Source: Lithospermum erythrorhizon (lineage: Eukaryota > Streptophyta > Magnoliopsida > Boraginales > Boraginaceae). From it: DNA of 64,000 nt. Shown here piece after piece: positions 46,487 to 59,045 of the stretch. Each line of letters begins with the position of its first letter. Positions within the stretch are counted from its first letter, which is position 1. Under the pieces are notes generated by a model. It had not been told where the DNA came from, made no database searches, and worked only from the letters and a program-made list of their open reading frames with translations. The translations under genes and the position numbers were made by a program. The stretch spans positions 1-64,000 of the forward strand of contig JADFUC010001755.1 in the NCBI GenBank assembly GCA_019722365.1, written 5' to 3'.

Positions 46487-49043
46487 TGTAATAACCCGTT
46501 ACGTTAAAAAAAATTAAATTAAATTTTCGGTCGGTGGTGGGACCCGGAGATAGTATAAATAATTTCGATGATAATATTATTTAAGTAAATTATTTGAGCG
46601 ATAGATTTATAATTTAGTAGTAATAGCGGGGGACAATTCCAGTTAAGTTAGATCGTTCGTCGTTCGATAACTTTCGATTCGCGTGATTCGGGCCTGAGCT
46701 TCGTATGCGGTTTTCTTGACTTAAGGGCTAAGTTATCATCTTAAATCCTTATCAAGGCAAAACACAAAAATATCTTCTATCTTAGCTTTGGCCGAGATAT
46801 CCACTTCCCACACTCCCACTTGAACTTTTCTTCCATTTTTATCTTCGATTGTCGCTCGAACTCTCAAGATCGTTGGTACAGAATATATCTTTCTCTTCAT
46901 CGTTCTCTTGAGTTAAAGGTAAGGAAGTTCGAAATCCTTTTGGGATATTTCTTGGGTTTTGACATAGTTGAATTTTTAGTTGACTTTTGCATAATTCCGT
47001 TTTATGTTGTATCTTAGTTTGTTATGGGTTCTATAGTATATAAGTGATGAATTCGTGATTTAACCTCGATTGTTTAGCAGGGCGTTATCAACTTGATTGA
47101 CTTTTAGATTGACTTTTCGAGGGGTGATATTTTCTAAGATTTTTAAATGGTAGGAACTGGTGGGACCTTATTGTAGCTATTGTGAGGGTTAAATTGGTGA
47201 TTTAAAATTAATTAAGGCGGGTTAGGTTGAAAAAGTATTCTTTAGGTTAAGTTATAATAAATGTTTTGGAGTATAGGTTGTTAATTATGGACTTTAGGGT
47301 TAATTAGAATGACTTATAAGTTGATTTGTAATGTTAAAATAATAAGGTGGAATTCTAGCGGGGAGATCGGTGGGTTGTGTCCGGCCCAGGGATCGCTTGG
47401 GCCCATTTAGAAATGGATGCAGAGTTGAAGTGCGTAGACACAGAAGCATGTATTGTAGTAGGTTTATTATCCTTTACGGGTATTTTTGTTGGGCGTTGAT
47501 CGTGTTAGAGGCGATTACCGTGATTGTGTTAGCGAAGGTTTTGTAGTAGCTAAACGAGAGGTAGTACTTATCTCGCAGGTATTCTTTACGTACTTACTTT
47601 AAATTGTGTGAGCGTGTTGTGAGTGCGATTATGTGAGAATGATGTACATGTCATTTGTGTGTTATGATTGCATTGAGAGAATGATATACATGTAATTGTT
47701 ATATGATTATGTGATTGTTCATTTGCTTGTGAGCCATGATATGATTATGATTATATTACGTGGCGTTGAAGATTAGCAATTAAGTAATGACTTCAACTTA
47801 TATTCCGATTTCGGCCTTGTCGGCGTTTATCTGTGGCCTTGTCGGCACTTATGTATTTATGTGGCCTTGTCGGCGATTGTGATTGATTTATGATTGTGAG
47901 ATGTTTTAAGTTGTGTGCTTGGTATTGTTTGGGAGTAGAGTAGTTGGTTATTGAGGACCTATGGTTGGGATGATTAGGGGTTAGGTGACTCTTAACTTGC
48001 GAGGATATGTGGCCAGCATTATACGGTATAAGGCGGTATGACTCTTTTGATCGCTTTTCTTTGTGTGCGTTGTCGGTGTGGCTTACTATCTTTACGGTAT
48101 AAGCTGTGCGGTTTGTGGCTTTTATGCTGCATTATAGGCGGTATGAGTCTTTATGATCCAACTTTTCTTTGTGTGCATTATCGGTGTGGCCACATACTAC
48201 GGTATAAATGCGGTTTTGGCCTTATCTTCCCGGTATAAGGCGGTGTTTGTGAAACTTTTTGATCCGTTCCTGCCGAGGTAGGCGGATTGAGTATATGTGC
48301 GTTAGAGGTTGGTATCTTGGTGGAGATATGAGAGATAGAAGGTGATGACTAGAGTTATAGTCGATGTTGAGTACGTGATTTCGTGCGAATTGTTTGTGTA
48401 TTTTATTGAGACCCTTACATTTTTATGCTTGACATATTTATGCAGGGCACTTGCTGGAATATTATTGTATGAGCTTTGTGGGTAGTCACGATATATGTAT
48501 ATTATTCATATTTGATTATTAAATTGACTATCTGGATTTAAGGTATGCTAAGTTCACCCTGTGTTAAGTTTATTTAGCTTAAACTACGCCGCACCCCATT
48601 ATGGCATTTTCTTGTGCGGTTGTGGTGGTGGATAGTTGGTGAAGAGGTTTGGTTGAGTTTGTTCAGTGGGTAGGTGGCTCGGTGGTGAGAATCACCATGA
48701 TCGGTTTGGATGTGTGGGTCAGCCCATTTTGATTGTTTTACTATTTACAAACTTTAGCCTTGTCGTGAGTTGTCATTTTGTATTCAAGTACAATCTTTAC
48801 TGTTGTAGCATTGGCCAGCATTACTTTATTTTTGGGATATGTTGTGTATATATTTATGGGTTGGTCGTTTAATCGGTGATGGATTATAAATTTTTAATTG
48901 TTTAGGGAAACTTAATTGTGATCACGTTTTGGATGGAGCAATTTTATTTTAAAGCTGAGGTAGATCATCGGTTTGAGTGACTTCACGGTGTTCGGTTTAA
49001 TGACTCTACTTTCAGGCGGCCGACTGGGGAGGCGGGTCGTCTG
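46487..49043 (+). repeat. Element C 5' LTR
   Basis: Starts TGTAATAACCCGTTACG and ends in 'ggcggccgac...ggcgggtcgtctga'. It shares 'gcgaaggttttgtagtagct' near 47533, 'ggccttgtcggc' repeats near 47811-47875 and a shortened 'cttcggtataag' array at 48010-48245 with its 3' partner. Small frames at 46820, 48038 and 48666 are LTR sequence. Confidence 0.87.
48010..48245. repeat. Degenerate palindromic array, element C 5' LTR
   Basis: Four or five spaced 'cggtataaggcggt' units, some preceded by 'ccttatctt', with two roughly 100-bp inserts carrying 'tgatc..cttttctttgtgtgc'. It corresponds to the B array but with shorter cores. Confidence 0.65.
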
Positions 49044-49047
49044 ATTT

Positions 49048-49061
49048 TAGTATCAGGAAGC
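49048..49061 (+). other. Element C primer binding site, altered
   Basis: TTAGTATCAGGAAGC replaces the expected TTGGTATCAGAGC just inside the 5' LTR. The substitution and insertion would weaken pairing with initiator tRNA-Met. Confidence 0.65.
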
Positions 49062-49189
49062 TTAAGGTTTGATTTCTTTGGGTTATACGTGTGGTTGTGA
49101 ATTAGAGCTTTGTTTTTCACTTGAGTGGATTTGTGTGTGGTGTCTTTTGTTAAAAATGCAGTCTTTTCTTTTGTTCGTGAAACATTAAG

Positions 49190-50330
49190 AGGATGCGCTG
49201 AGTGCGATGGGCGGGTAGAGCGAGTGGTGCCGAGTAGGCCCCGGAGGGGCCAGTCTCGATGAGTACCGGCGTGGACTTGGCCCGAGGTCGGAGGTGCATT
49301 CTTACGAGCCGAGGTTGAGGTAGACCTCGTAGGAGGAAAGATGCTTTCCCGGGTGGGCTGGCAGCCCAGGAGGAGTCGGGTGAGGCAAGTTGTTTGATCG
49401 GTTTTACGAAGAGGGATCCTCGAAGTTTCCAAGGGGTTGCGAGGTATTGGTTATCAAGGGATGTGAGTCCCGTCTTTTTGAGCCAATGGGGATTGTGGGC
49501 GAGATGAGAGTGAAGTTTGTTATATAGGCATTGGGGTGCCCAGTATTTGGTGAGAGAACACGAGGTGCGTCTCACATTTGCGAGAGGTGAGTTCGTGTTT
49601 CTGGGAGAGATTTGTTGAGCTCTTTCGGGAGGTGTGCTTGGAGACCCCGTAGGCCTTGGAGAGGCGTTCGTTGACATAGGGTTCGAGGTGGTGGAGGTAG
49701 GAGGCAGTTCGGTGATTTGTGCCGACTCTTCACGATGTTTTTATCCGATGAGGCGAGGGATCAGGTTCAAGGATGGATTGGCGTGGGAGATCGTCACCGG
49801 ATGCCGATGGTTTTACTAGTTTCCATCTTTGTGAGGAATGCGACCACGAAGATGGAAATGGGTTAAGCGAGAGGCCGAGGCGAGTGGATGGGAGGAGTCG
49901 ACTGAGACTTTCTTTCGGTAGGCCTTCCTAAGCTCCCAGAGTTAAGAGGAGGGACGGACCCCGGCGAGTCGTCTGGCGGGTCACTTTGAGTGCTCCGACA
50001 GGTTCGCCCGGTTATTCATTTGCTCTTACAACGTTGGGCGCCTGCGAGGAATCTGGCGGGGTTCGGAAGTAGTCTTCAGGGGTTCAAGCGTGTCATTACC
50101 GTTGTGGTGATTGGGCCGCGAGGCGAGTTGCCGGGTGAGGGTGGTCGTATGTTGACCGTGCCGGTGACGGAGGACATCGCGGATTGTCTACGGTTTATTA
50201 GAGAGAGAGGTGCTAGTGCATTAAATGCCGGATTCATTTGTCGAGGCGGTTATCGAGGAGTGGTGGTGGTGGGTCGGTGGGCCGGGGATATGGGTATGGG
50301 GACCTCGGAGAATTGCCGTGGTGGCGATGC
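49190..50330 (+). pseudogene. Element C gag remnant
   Basis: Parallel to gag of element B: a capsid segment around 49480-49530 ('LFEPMGIVGEMRVKF') and a zinc-knuckle stretch near 50148-50200, where 'gtgccggtgacggaggacatcgcggattgtc' gives a CRCGDGGHRADC-like order across frames. The frame is broken several times. The minus-strand 149- and 175-residue frames over 48983-49677 are antisense by-products. Confidence 0.65.
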
Positions 50331-50379
50331 GGCGGGTGATCGAGGCAATTCATGCGTTACTCGCCAGGGAGGCCAGATA

Positions 50380-53300
50380 CCCCCAGTGGTGGCAGGTACA
50401 TTATTTACGTGGCGATATTGAAGGCCCGGGGTGTTGTTTGATTACGGTATCTCACGTTCTTTTGTGTCTCGAGTTTATTCTAACTTATACGTATGTTGTG
50501 CCTATCCAGCGAGATTACTATGGCCAGTCGATTGTGGTTAGATTTTCACCTAGGAAGCGTCCTTTGATTGTGTAATTGATAAATTTGTACGTTGATTCTT
50601 TCATTGAGCTTTCCGATTTTGATCTTGTGCTTTAGGTATGGATTGGTTGGGAAACATCGTACCTTTATTGATTGCCATCGGAAGGAGATTACTTTTGTGA
50701 GTTCGGAAGAAGGCCGGATATCCGATTTGTGGGAGGCAGAAAGATTTTTTGCCTTCGAGTTTTGTGTCGGCTGGCTTGGTAGGAAGTTGATTCGAAGAGG
50801 GTGTGTTGGATTCTTGGGATATGTGGATTTGATTTGAGTAGGGGAAGAAAACAGTGGAAAGATGTACGGGTTGTTAGAGAGTTCAAGGATGTTTTTCCTG
50901 AGGACTTACGGGATTGCCGCCAAGGGAGATGCGAATTTGCTATTGAGGTTATTGGTCTGACACCCGATTTCTCTTCCACCGTAGAGGATGGCTCCAGCCG
51001 AGTTGCGAGGTAACGGACTCGATTCACAGGAATTGTTGGACAAGGGATTCATCAGACCGAGTGTATCTCCGTGGGGTGCACCAGTGTTGTTTGTGAAAAA
51101 GAAGGATGGTTATGAGGCGTGTGACTCACAGAGACAGGTTGAATAAAGTGACCATTAAGAGCGGAAATACCCATTGCGAGAATCGGCGATTTGTTTGATC
51201 GGTGAAGGATGCCAAGGTGTTCCTCGAAGATTGATTTGCGATACGGTTATCGCCGATTGAGGATCAAAGGGAGGATATTCCGAAATACGCTTTCCGATCT
51301 CGTTGGACATTATGAGTTTATAGTGATGCCGTTTGGATTGACAAATGCTGGCCAGGCGGCAACATGGATTTGATGAACGAATTGTTTGAGTATTTGGATG
51401 AGTTTGTGGTGGTCTTCATTGATGATATTTTGATATATTCGAGAGGGGAGGAGGAACATGAGGAAGCGATTACTTGAGATTGTTTGGGGACAGAGACGGG
51501 GCAGTTGTATGCCAAGTTTTTTCCAAATGTGAGGTTACAGTTGGCGGAAGTGCAATTCACAGGGCATGTTATTTCCGAGGCGGGAATATTTGTGTTGATC
51601 CCACGAGAAGGTGGAGAATTTCATGAACAATTGGGGCGTCCAGGTGTGGCGGGTGAGGAAGTTTCTTGGGGTTAGGCTGGTTATTACAGGGAGATTCGTG
51701 AGGACTTCTCTTTTGTCCTTGGCCGCCATTGACCCGGAGTTGAAACGAGGGAAAGGGGTTCGTTTATACAGGATGATGATTGTGAGGACTGCCCGGGGTA
51801 TTAAAGGAAGTTGACTACGGCGCGGTGTTGGCGATCTTGCTCACGGTTACGAGGGCTACGGCGTTTATAGCGATCTTCGCGTCGAGGATTGGGGTGTTAC
51901 GATGCGAGAATGGGAAGGTGATTGCCTCTGGCTTCCCAGAGCCCGGTTGAAATCACGAGAAGAACTATCGACACATGATCTTGAGCTAGCCGGCGATAGT
52001 CTTTGCGTTGAAATTATTGACGTTATGCGTATGGGGTTAATTGCCCGATTTTCGCGATCATAAGAGTTTGAGAAATATCTTCCGGCGTAGAGAGATTTGA
52101 ATTTGGCGAGAGAGGTGGATAAGGTTCATCGATGATTATGACTTGACTGTTGAGTACCCAGCTGGGGAAGGCGAATGTAGTAGTTGATGCGAGTAGAAAG
52201 GGGACATGTCGAAAGGACCCGAGAGAGAGCAGCTTATTTGGGGATTGATTTTGATGTCGGTGCTGACGGGGAGATTTTTAAGCCCGTATGAGAGTTGGCT
52301 GATGCTTGTGGATTAAGTCATAGCGTGCCGGCGGATGAGAGATTGCGAGGTTATCGATGCGGACGTGAGAATGGAGTGGTCGGATTTCCACGGTTGATGA
52401 GGAGTGGAGCCTTGAAGATGAATGGCGGTGTGTACCGTATTGAGATGAGGCGAGAAGGAGATTCTTGATGAGGCCCATAATATTCCCCGATTATGCGCGG
52501 GTAGGTACAAAGATGTATCGTGACTTGAGGTTGGCGTATTGGTGGCGGAATGAGAGAGATCGCGGGGGTTGTGGCAAAGTGCTTGGTTTGTCGGCGGTGA
52601 AGAATTTGAGCATAGACATCTGCTTGGTTTGTGCCGGACTCTTCCACATTCCTGAGTGGACATGGGAGAATATCACATGGACTTCGTGTTTGAGCTTCGA
52701 AGGCATTGTGGCGACATGATGGGATTTGGGTGATTGTTGATAGGCTATCGAGAGTGACTCATTTTCTTACTATCGGATCTGGATAGACTTTGAGACTAGC
52801 GAGAATTTATGTGGATCGGATTGTGAGATTGGGGTTCCGATTGTCGATCATTTCGGACATTAGATTCCTTCGAGGTTACGGAGGGGTTTCCGTGACGGCC
52901 CAGGGGACTAGAGTGGAGTTGAGTACATCTTTTCATCCCCAGACTGATGGGCAATCTGAGAGGACGATACGGACATTGGAGGATATGCTCAGGAGCTGCG
53001 TTACGAACTTCTCCGGGAATTGGGACGATGAGTTGCTGAGATAGAGTTACTTTACAATTCCATCTTGGCCAATGAATGGCGCACTTTTGAAGCGTTGCTT
53101 ATAGGCGGAGGTATCGCACTCGGTTGTTGGAATAGAGGTAGGAGAGAGGAAACTTTCACAGTTCTGAGTTGGTCGAGAGTTGATGATGGATCAGATTGAT
53201 TATTTGTCATCCCAGAACATTTCAAGGATAGAGCGAAGAAAATATCTTGAATCATCGCAGTAAACATTGTCATTTGAGGTCGACCGTGTGTTCTGGTATC

Positions 53301-53670
53301 TCCGTGGAGAGTGATGCGGTTTGGGAGGAAGCTGAGTCACCGTTATATTGGACCATTTGAGATCCTTGGAAGTTGGCTCCGTGGTTTGCTCGGTTGGCGT
53401 TACTCAGGAGTTTAGATAGGATTCGTAATGTGTGTTACATGTATGCTTTGTTTGATATATCCACTGACGAGTCGCATGTTCTTATGCGCCTCCGGTGGAG
53501 CTTGAGAACCTCGCGTTTGAGGAAAGATCGGGTGGAGATTTTTGGACCGGAAGAAGGTTTTTGAGGAGTAAGACGGTGGCCTTAGTGAAAGTCACATGGA
53601 GGAATCCACTTGGAGTGTAGAAGAGCGACTTGGGGCGTGAGGATGAGATGAGGACAGGTTACCTGACTCT
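50380..53670 (+). pseudogene. Element C pol remnant: protease, RT, RNase H, integrase, chromodomain
   Basis: Protease is near 50390-50700, ending 'GKHRTFIDCHRKEITFVSSE' (an open stretch from 50650). RT is about 50860-51600, with 'VREFKDVFPEDLR', 'VLFVKKKDG' near 51088, '[14 protein letters not shown]' near 51306 and [16 protein letters not shown] (51415-51460). RNase H is about 51830-52200. Integrase is about 52300-53060, with 'THFLTIGS'-like words near 52757 and an intact 'STSFHPQTDGQSERTIRTLE' at 52924-52983. The chromodomain tail is near 53480-53670. Multiple frameshifts make it inactive. Confidence 0.87.
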
Positions 53671-53747
53671 TGAGTAGATGTGAGTTTGTTGTTTTTGATA
53701 TGGTGTTTGTTTTGTGTTATTATATGTTCTTGGTTGTTTGGGTTGTT

Positions 53748-53767
53748 AAATTTCGAGGTCGAAATTT
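53748..53767 (+). other. Element C 3' inverted motif
   Basis: AAATTTCGAGGTCGAAATTT is identical to 12791-12810 of element B, despite heavy indel decay elsewhere between the two elements. It lies seven bases before the LTR start. Confidence 0.75.
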
Positions 53768-53774
53768 TATTAGA

Positions 53775-56373
53775 TGTAATAACCCATTACGGAAAAATTT
53801 TAAATTTTCGGTCGGTGGGACAGGAATAGTATAATTTTTCGATGATGATAATATTCAAGTAAAATTTTTTTGACCGAATTTCATTTATAATTTAGTAGTG
53901 TTTCTTAGTGGAAGAATTTTATCTTTGAATCGGGTTCGTGGAGATTTAGGAAATACGATAAGCGGAGAATTAACGGCGACGGGGACTTCGATTTTTTATA
54001 AATATCTTTACTGAGCTTATCTGTGTCATGAAACGAGTAAGTAAATGCTTCATCTTTGTTCCATTTTGGCCGAGAATACTTCGCTCTCCCCCACACTTGA
54101 GCGTTTTTTTTCCATTTCTCTTGATTGTCGCTCAGGCTTCAGAAATCGGTTGTAGAATATTGTTCTCCCGTCATTCTCTTGAGGTTAAGGTAGAAATTTA
54201 GAGTGCTGAGATATTTCTTGGGTGTTGACATAGTTGACTTTTCCATAATTGAATTTTTATGATAAATCTTAGTTGGTTATGGGTTACGTGGCCGTATATA
54301 AGTGATGAATTAAGTGATTTAGAATTCGTTTGAGGATGTTGTGGTGGGTTGACTTTAGGTTTTGGTTGACTTTTGGGTTGAAATGTTTTTCTGGTGTGTA
54401 GAGTTATATTGGGACCTTATTATAGTTGTTATGATGTTAAATTGGTGATTTAAAATTTATTAAAGAATTGTTATATTTGAGAAAAGTAAATTCAAGTTGA
54501 GTTATAGTGATATTTTGGAGTATAGATTGTTAATTATGGACATTGATTAGTTAGAATAACATAAATTAGATTTGTAGTGAGAAAGTGATAAGATGGAATT
54601 TAGGGGATCGATTGGGTTGTGTCAGTGGAGTCTCATCTGAAATGATTTATCCATTAGATTCAATGTTTAGAATAGTTTCCCAAAGAAGTTGGTTATACCT
54701 TATCTTCAGAAACGCCCGGTATAGTAATAGAGTGCTTGATTATAATTTACGCTTGGGTGTTGTTTAAGGCGTTGTCGTGGAAAAAGCGGTTACGCGATTG
54801 TCTTTGCGAAGGTTTTGTGGTAGCTAGCAGAAGTGAGTACTTATCTCATGGGTGTTACTTTACGTACTTACCTTAATTTGTGATATACATGTTATTGTGG
54901 TATGATTATGTAGAAATGATGTACGTATGGGTGTGTTATGATTATGAGAATAAATATACATGTAATTTGTTGTGTTATGTGATTGTGTTTACGTAGCAAT
55001 TCTTTGGGTAAAATGCCCGGCTTGAACTCTCAACTTATATTTCGAATTACGTGGCACTTTGTCGGCACTATTATATTATGTGGCACTGTCGGCACTTTTG
55101 ATATGTTTGTGGCACTTGTCGTGATTGTGATTGATTCACGGTGTGGGATGTTTAGGCGTGTCTTTAGCCAATACTCTTTGGGGTAGAGTAGTTGTTTGGG
55201 TTATCGTAGGTTTGAGGCCTTGGTATCGAGGGGGTGACCACCATAGTTGGGATTACTAGGGATTAGGTGGCTACTTCGCTGCCGGGGAGTATGTGTGGCC
55301 TTATCTTCACGGTATAGCGTGCGGTTTGGCCTTATACTTCGGTATAAGAGGCGGTATGACTCTGCTTTTTGATAAGCTTTCTTTTGTGTGCGTTAATCAT
55401 GTATCTTACGGTATAGCGTGCGGTTTGGCCTTATCTTCGGTATAAGGCGGTATGAGTCTTTTGATCGCTTCTTGCTAATGCATTAAATGTAGCCTATACT
55501 ACGGTATAGCGTGCGGTTTGGCCTTATACTTCGGTATAAGAGCGGTGTTTATTAGCGGTTGATCCATTCCTGCAGGTAGACGGATTGAGTATATGCGCAT
55601 TAGAGGTTGGTATACTTGTGGAGATATGAGAGATAGAAGGTGATGACTAGATTTATAGTCGATGTTGAGTCTCTGTGATTTCATTGGGTGATTGTGTGCT
55701 TTATTGAGACCTTCTATTATATCTTAACATGTTATGCCTGAGACCTTCTTGAAACCTTATTGTATGACCTGATTAGATAGTCCTGGATATATGTATATTA
55801 TTCATATTTGATTATTAAATTACATTATCTGGATTCATTATCTTTAGGATTCCTTTTTGTGTTAAAGTTTCGCTAAGCTTCGCGGCTTACGCACTTTTAT
55901 TTATGGGCGACATTTTCTTTGTGCCGAGGTTGTGGTGGATAGTTGAAAGCGAAAATTTGGTTGAAGTTTGTTCAGTGGCTAGGTGAAGCGTCAGGGTGGT
56001 GAGAGCTCACTCCTTGATCGATTTAGGATATAACTAGTCAACTATTTTGATTCTTACTTTTCTTTGCAAACTTTAAGCATCGTGGGTTATTAGATTTGTA
56101 TTCTAAGTACCAATACCTCTACGTTGTAGCCTTTGCCGGCATTACTTTATTTTGGGATATGTTGTGTATATATTTATGGGTTGGTCGTTTGATATCGGTG
56201 ATGGATTATAAATTTTTAAAAGCTGTTTTGATTTGGGAAACTTAATTGTGATCACATTTTTTGGATGAAACGAATTGTATTTTAAAGCGGAGTAGATCCA
56301 TCGGTTTGGTGACTGCAATTGTTCAGTTTTAATGACTCTCACCTCGGGCGGCCGACACAGGGCGGGTCGTTAA
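53775..56373 (+). repeat. Element C 3' LTR
   Basis: Starts TGTAATAACCCATTACG and ends 'ggcggccgacacagggcgggtcgtta'. It is colinear with 46487-49043. The array at 55295-55555 contains 'ccttata(c)ttcggtata' units. No host gene in these 2.6 kb. Confidence 0.88.
55295..55555. repeat. Degenerate palindromic array, element C 3' LTR
   Basis: Six or more 'ggccttat(a)cttcggtata' units alternating with 'agcgtgcggtttgg' and two 'tatgactc/tatgagtc...ttgatcgctt' spacers. It is clearly related to, but not identical with, the 5' LTR array. Confidence 0.65.
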
Positions 56374-56740
56374 ATATTATTTAATTTAACTAACAACGAA
56401 TTAATTTGGGTTTTATCCAATAATTGTTTCGCTCCCCAATGTGAATGTCCGACTAGGAATCGTTGATTCTGATTAACTTCCCAATTTAGCGAATCTAGTT
56501 GAATTTCATACATGAAATATAATTAGAGATGTCACTTTATGTGTATGACCTTGAGCTGGATAATAGCAACGTAATCATATTTACTAAGTAGTATTACAAG
56601 CTATTGTTGTAACGAGACATAATAAATGAAATCAATACCTATTAATTTCCAGCAATATAAACTTAAATTTAAATGAGTAAATCGGTTGTACAATCTAATA
56701 TTTTTGTGGACCTTAATTTTAAATATACCGTATTTCGGCC
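56374..56740 (-). repeat. LTR fragment flanking element C
   Basis: 'aaatttaaatgagtaaatcggttgtacaatct' at 56665-56696 matches 34114-34145, and 'atatt..ttaat' words near 56376 match the preceding part, so this is another copy of the minus-strand LTR family. It may be the sequence into which element C inserted. Confidence 0.5.
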
Positions 56741-58800
56741 GGTTGGAATCAATAGTTACCCAGTAATGATCCGGCCGGTATATTCTTAAAATAGTCATTT
56801 AGAGACAAAATTGATTCAAAAGAAAGTACATGTTCCCATGTTGGTATCGCGCTCCCGTGCAATCAAATTGTAATATGTTTGTCCCCGAAATATTTTTTTA
56901 AAATAGTAGTTATGGGTAGGCGGGTACCCGTTGGCGAAAAAGCGGAGAATATTGTTTGAGGACTACATAAAAATATTTTTACCATAAACATAGCTCGATA
57001 AATAGGAGCTCGACTTCCTTCGATTCTCACAACAGTTACTATTCACTCTCAAAGCAATTGCAATTTTAAACACTCCACAGTCATTGTTGATCTCAATTTT
57101 TTGCATTTAATATCAAATTGTATTCTTGTTCGTTGCGCTCATCGATTTACTTTGCTTTTCCTTGGAGTCGGTATACAATATATTCTATCTATTTGTTATT
57201 ATTTGTTCTTAATTTTAAATTTAATAATGGCACCAAAATATATTGTTAGAAATTGTATAAATAAAAATGATAAGTGGTTCTATGTCAAATGATTTTGTTA
57301 ATTTAAAAGATGGTCATCATACGGAACATCTAGCCGTTATTAACTCTCTAGTGTTAACACGTCTATGAATACAATTAATTAGACGAAGAAAACTTCTTGA
57401 TGATGAGGTTGAGATTAAGGCGGGTGAAAAGGATGGGGTTTGGGAAAAAAGAGTAAAGCTGATGATGTATATTAATCAAGAAGAACTAGCGGGTACAACT
57501 TTATCTTTTGAATGATATGAATCTACAATTATTTGCTAGTTTTAACTCAAATGGGTACCCCGAAATAGTTGAATTTTTGTAGATCTATTAGATTTAATAG
57601 TAATGGAATTAATTTCACGGTTGGTGATGTCTGTTTTATTAAACAACTTATTTACTGTTGTGTGAATTAAACGAACAGTTGTTTGAAGTCCACTTATCAA
57701 CCGATTATCCGTTAAAAACGAGAAAAAATGAGCACTGGTGTGTAATCAACTTTGTATGCTTAGGTTGTGTATCTGGTACCCAGTTAAGGGTTGGAGGATC
57801 TTGGGCTCGGCCGAATAATGCCAACCTACAGCGGACCCAGGCAAGCCGGACCTGGCGCCAAAAAAGCTAGGCCTAAGTAAACGGAGTCGGGCCCTTGATG
57901 AGCCCATTGGGAGCCGTTCTCTAATTGGACTAACGGACCGGCCCGCTAGATGTCACGGTGGGCCCGTCCCCGTTAGCCACACTTCATTACGAGATTAGTT
58001 CAATTGAAATACGTTTGTAGTGTGTTAGGATGGGTGCCGCTCGTATGCGATTGTAACTAGCGAGATTGGGTGTACTTGAACACAGAATTAAAATGCAATT
58101 AATGTTAAATGAAATTTTTTTGCATTACCTCAAACAATAACTTGAAGTTTAAGTTCTCACACGTAATAATGTTAAGGGTAGGTTCTAATAGGTGTAAGAA
58201 TATTAGAAATTAATTTAAGAATGCGCCGTGCCTTTAGTGAGTTATAGATATATCCAAATCAGATATTTTATTTTTGTCTAGGCTCCGATGATTCTTTCGT
58301 AATAAATTGATAAATATCGATAATTGATATGAGTGGTATGTTTTTATATTAATTAATTTTATCTTTATTTAAATATTTTAAGTACCTTAAGCATAATAAA
58401 CACTTAAGCACTGAATCAAGATCCCTTCATATTTGGGACTCTAATTGAGAACGATTCCAGATTCAGTTCACATTTGCAAAAATTGTCGGGGCTTGATTCA
58501 ATCCATTATTCGGCGTCCATTAAGGTAGTAGTTCTCTGATTCTCCCATTAGTCCTGACCATTGAACAACATTTTTATACTAAGAAAATACATTTTTTTTA
58601 TTTTTTTATATGTTAAATGTCCGTTTCAGTGTAAACTCTAGGTAGCAAACTAAAAAGAGCAAAACTTTTGTGTCATATATAAACTTATATAATCAATATT
58701 TTACATTTGAAATACAATATGGTTCTACATTCTTGAATAAACGTTATTCTAAGTTAACATAAGATGACACAAAATGCATGATCTTACCTCTTAAGATGTT
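56741..58800. other. Spacer, unclassified
   Basis: AT-rich with a GC-richer patch near 57775-57975 ('gcggacccaggcaagccgga', 'ggaccggcccgctag'). A weak gene-like leader near 57010-57230 is followed by a short frame at 57228-57292 starting MAPKYIVRN, but no continuing coding frame or recognised domain was found. It could be the wreck of a DNA transposon. Confidence 0.35.
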
Positions 58801-58813
58801 TTGCACAACCAAA

Positions 58814-59045
58814 TACTACCTCCCTTTTTATATTTCGAATGTCTCCAAGGTGAAGCTTTTGTGAATTCATTCTTAATTAATCGTTATTTTAATAAATATA
58901 AAATTTATATCGTTAGATTAAATGCTTTGAAATAGTTCGTAATATTATTTTTTAACATAATTTTTGAATATATATTTTAAGAATAATAGGTAGTCAAAGT
59001 TTTATCTTGATATACAAAAACATCAAATAAAAAAAAAATATTAAC
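58814..59045. mobile_element. Possible degenerate Stowaway-like MITE
   Basis: 'tactacctcccttttta' at the left resembles a Stowaway end, and 'gtcaaagttttatcttgatatac' near 58996 resembles the usual inner right part. The right inverted repeat itself is lost in an A-run, so this is tentative. Confidence 0.3.

Larger units (their letters stand above)
46487..56373 (+). mobile_element. Tekay/Del-clade Ty3-gypsy retrotransposon C, full length, decayed
   Basis: A 9.9-kb element of the same family as B and in the same orientation: 5' LTR 46487 to about 49043, altered primer site 49048-49061, gag about 49190-50330, pol about 50380-53670, 3' LTR 53775-56373. Internal regions of B and C align throughout, with differences mainly in indels. 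The purine tract before the 3' LTR is shortened to 'ttttattaga'. No convincing target duplication is visible (cttaa left; the right border is ambiguous). Confidence 0.88.

Noticed and set aside
49150..49677. 175-residue minus-strand open frame
   Set aside because: It is antisense to element C gag; openness follows from the G-rich sense strand.
57228..57292. Possible first exon starting MAPKYIVRN
   Set aside because: No continuing exon, domain or splice partner was found nearby.
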